This document shows positions 62,678-64,000 of a stretch of DNA of 64,000 nt, piece by piece. Each line of letters starts with the position of its first letter. Positions within the stretch are counted from its first letter, which is position 1. This DNA is from Pedococcus sp. 5OH_020 (GTDB taxonomy: Bacteria > Actinomycetota > Actinomycetes > Actinomycetales > Dermatophilaceae), in contig NZ_JAPYZV010000004.1 of assembly GCF_027812955.1 (NCBI RefSeq), positions 124,001 through 188,000 of the forward strand, in the 5' to 3' direction. Made by a program: the position numbers and the translations under genes. Below the pieces are notes generated by a model. The model was not told the origin of the DNA and ran no database searches. It saw only the letters and a list, made by a program, of their open reading frames with translations.

Positions 62678-63583
62678 TCACCGTGCTGGGACGTCGGTCA
62701 TCCAGTGCTGGTACCACTGGCTGATCTGCATCCCGACATGCTCGTAGAGCGGCAGGGCGCCTGTCCGCGAGTCCGTGGCCAGCTCGCTACGCGTGGCGCC
62801 GTGCTCGCGTGCTCTGGCGAAGGCGTCGACCAGCAGGGCCCGAGCCAAGCCCTTGCCTCGCTGGTCACGGCGCGTGGCGAGCTGGTCCACGTAGCCGCAG
62901 CCGTCCGTCATGATCGTGAAGGCGACGGCCGCCGCCGCTCCGTCCGGTGCCACCGCCAGCCGCAGCTGCCACGGCTCGAACCCGGGGCGGTGGATGGTGC
63001 CGGCCGCCCAGTCCTCGAAGGTGCTGGCCTGACGGTCCGGCCACTCGTTGAACGCGTCCTCGACGAGGCGGAAGGCCGCCTCGTCGTCGATGCCGGGACG
63101 CAAGTCGCGCAGCGTGTAGCCCCTGGGCAGCGGCTGGGGCTCGATCCGAGCCCCTTCCGGCACCACGAGCACCCAGGACTGCCAGCCCTTGCGGTAGCCG
63201 AGCCGCCGGAACAGCGCCTCGGCGTCCCCGCCCACCGGGACAGTCTGTCCGACGACGGTCCCTCCTCTGCGGGCGCTGCACTCCTGGGCCCACGTCGCCA
63301 GCCAGGTGCCGATGCCGCGTCCCCGGTCCGCCGGGTGAACGGTCGCCTCGGCCCGGCGCGCCTTGTACACCTCACCGGCAGCCACGAGCCGCTCCCGGTC
63401 GAAGACACCGACACTCTCGTGCTCGAGGTCGAAGCTCGGACGGGCCCAGCCCCCCTCGATGTCCTCCGGCTCGACGACCACCTGGCCGGTGTCGTGCTTC
63501 TCGGCTGCCGCGAACAGCTCGTACGTCGCGTGGGCGTCAGCCGGCGTCAGCGGCCGGGACCTGAGTCCGTCGGGAAGCTTCAT
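62678..63583 (-). CDS. Two-domain GNAT acetyltransferase
   Basis: 301 residues with two GNAT folds in tandem, the architecture of mycothiol synthase, but I cannot assign that role. The first domain has a degraded acetyl-CoA site with [17 protein letters not shown] (R-x-x-G-x-G intact: RGRGIG) and the second has [19 protein letters not shown]. Both loops look functional. Starts at MKLPDG; an in-frame ATG 9 nt further upstream is possible. Convergent with asd, 14 nt apart; divergent from the ACC deaminase gene. Confidence 0.85.
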   Translation of the reverse strand: MKLPDGLRSRPLTPADAHATYELFAAAEKHDTGQVVVEPEDIEGGWARPSFDLEHESVGVFDRERLVAAGEVYKARRAEATVHPADRGRGIGTWLATWAQECSARRGGTVVGQTVPVGGDAEALFRRLGYRKGWQSWVLVVPEGARIEPQPLPRGYTLRDLRPGIDDEAAFRLVEDAFNEWPDRQASTFEDWAAGTIHRPGFEPWQLRLAVAPDGAAAAVAFTIMTDGCGYVDQLATRRDQRGKGLARALLVDAFARAREHGATRSELATDSRTGALPLYEHVGMQISQWYQHWMTDVPAR

Positions 63584-63672
63584 GGAGACCATGGTGGCGG
63601 CGGCACGGCCATCGTCGCATCCGGTTTCCCGCAGCCGTGCGCCCCGCTCGATCCCCGAGAAGGAGAATGACG
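63584..63672. other. Divergent gap between GNAT and ACC deaminase genes
   Basis: 89 nt that must hold both promoters; no clear TANNNT lies close to either start. AAGGAG at 63661-63666 is the ribosome site of the deaminase gene, so that transcript has a leader. Confidence 0.4.
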
Positions 63673-64000
63673 TGTCGATCCACGACTTTCCGCGGTACCC
63701 CCTCACCTTCGGGCCCAGTCCCGTGCACCGGCTCGACCGGCTCACGGCGCACCTCGGCGGTGCCGACCTCTGGGCCAAGCGCGAGGACTGCAACAGCGGT
63801 CTGGCGTTCGGTGGCAACAAGACCCGGAAGCTGGAGTACATCGTTCCGGACGTTCTCGCGCAGGGGGCAGACACGCTGGTCTCGATCGGCGGGTACCAGT
63901 CCAACCACACCCGTCAGGTGGCCGCAGTGGCGGCGAAGCTGGGGCTGCGGTGCAGGCTCGTCCAGGAGCGGTGGGTGGACTGGGACGACCCGGTGAACGA
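63673..64000 (+). CDS. acdS: 1-aminocyclopropane-1-carboxylate deaminase, N-terminal part
   Basis: PLP enzyme that cleaves ACC, the plant ethylene precursor, to ammonia and 2-oxobutyrate. 109 codons are visible before the window ends. GTG start with AAGGAG 6 nt upstream. The segments [20 protein letters not shown] and [20 protein letters not shown] contain the PLP lysine (in [10 protein letters not shown]) and the serine of the QSN loop, and match ACC deaminases closely. D-cysteine desulfhydrases are related; the residues that separate the two groups lie beyond the edge. Confidence 0.82.

Overview
The window is high-GC bacterial DNA and reads as a chromosomal core region of an actinomycete. 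The evidence is the families and signals present: ClgR, DUF3046 beside recA, a 1580-residue Lhr helicase with a Nei2-type glycosylase, a DUF3516 helicase, DUF3097, an hrcA-dnaJ2 pair, a SAM-IV riboswitch, an actinobacterial-type SOS box, and many leaderless promoters of the TANNNT type. Gene content and order fit Micrococcales (perhaps Intrasporangiaceae); that placement is inference. Almost every base is coding. I saw no rRNA, tRNA, insertion sequence, prophage or CRISPR array.

Layout. 1-1880 (minus): thyA, folA and a GNAT enzyme cut by the window edge. 1942-4514: dapA and RNase J. 4570-6192 (minus): a class V aminotransferase behind a SAM-IV riboswitch. 6529-11351: ftsK, a Bcr-type MFS exporter and a small channel-like protein. 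11348-12553 (minus): membrane dipeptidase. 12578-15713: rimO, pgsA, cinA and clgR. 15747-21359 (minus): the repair pair lhr-nei2. 21465-29117: DUF3046, nitronate monooxygenase, an ABC exporter, recA, recX and miaB. 29219-35124: a small acidic repeat protein, def, miaA, dapF, a methyltransferase, hflX and an NmrA-like oxidoreductase. 35196-39895 (minus): DUF3516 helicase and a three-gene envelope cluster. 40090-43887: a DinG/XPD-like helicase, holA and rpsT. 43972-45436 (minus): a PemK/MazF-like protein and an M48 protease. 45519-50914: MFS transporter, lepA, a phosphatase (minus) and hemW. 50952-52325 (minus): DUF4870 and DUF3097. 52461-55401: hrcA, dnaJ and rsmE. 55454-57201 (minus): an ECF-type sigma factor and a GerMN membrane protein. 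57256-62663: HIT protein, phoH, ybeY, a CBS/CorC protein, era and asd. 62678-64000: a two-domain GNAT (minus) and the start of an ACC deaminase.

Working together. The most striking regulatory picture is a DNA-damage block at about 15.7-27.5 kb. Three promoters there (lhr-nei2, the ABC exporter, recA-recX) match the RecA-independent damage-promoter pattern TTGTCRGTG-N8-TANNNT perfectly or with one to two mismatches, and recA also has a near-palindromic LexA box. Other readable control elements are a CIRCE operator at hrcA, an ECF-type promoter before the sigma factor, and a bidirectional promoter with overlapping -10 elements between rimO and the dipeptidase. At least fourteen start codons lie 6-7 nt after a TANNNT hexamer, which argues that leaderless transcripts are common here.
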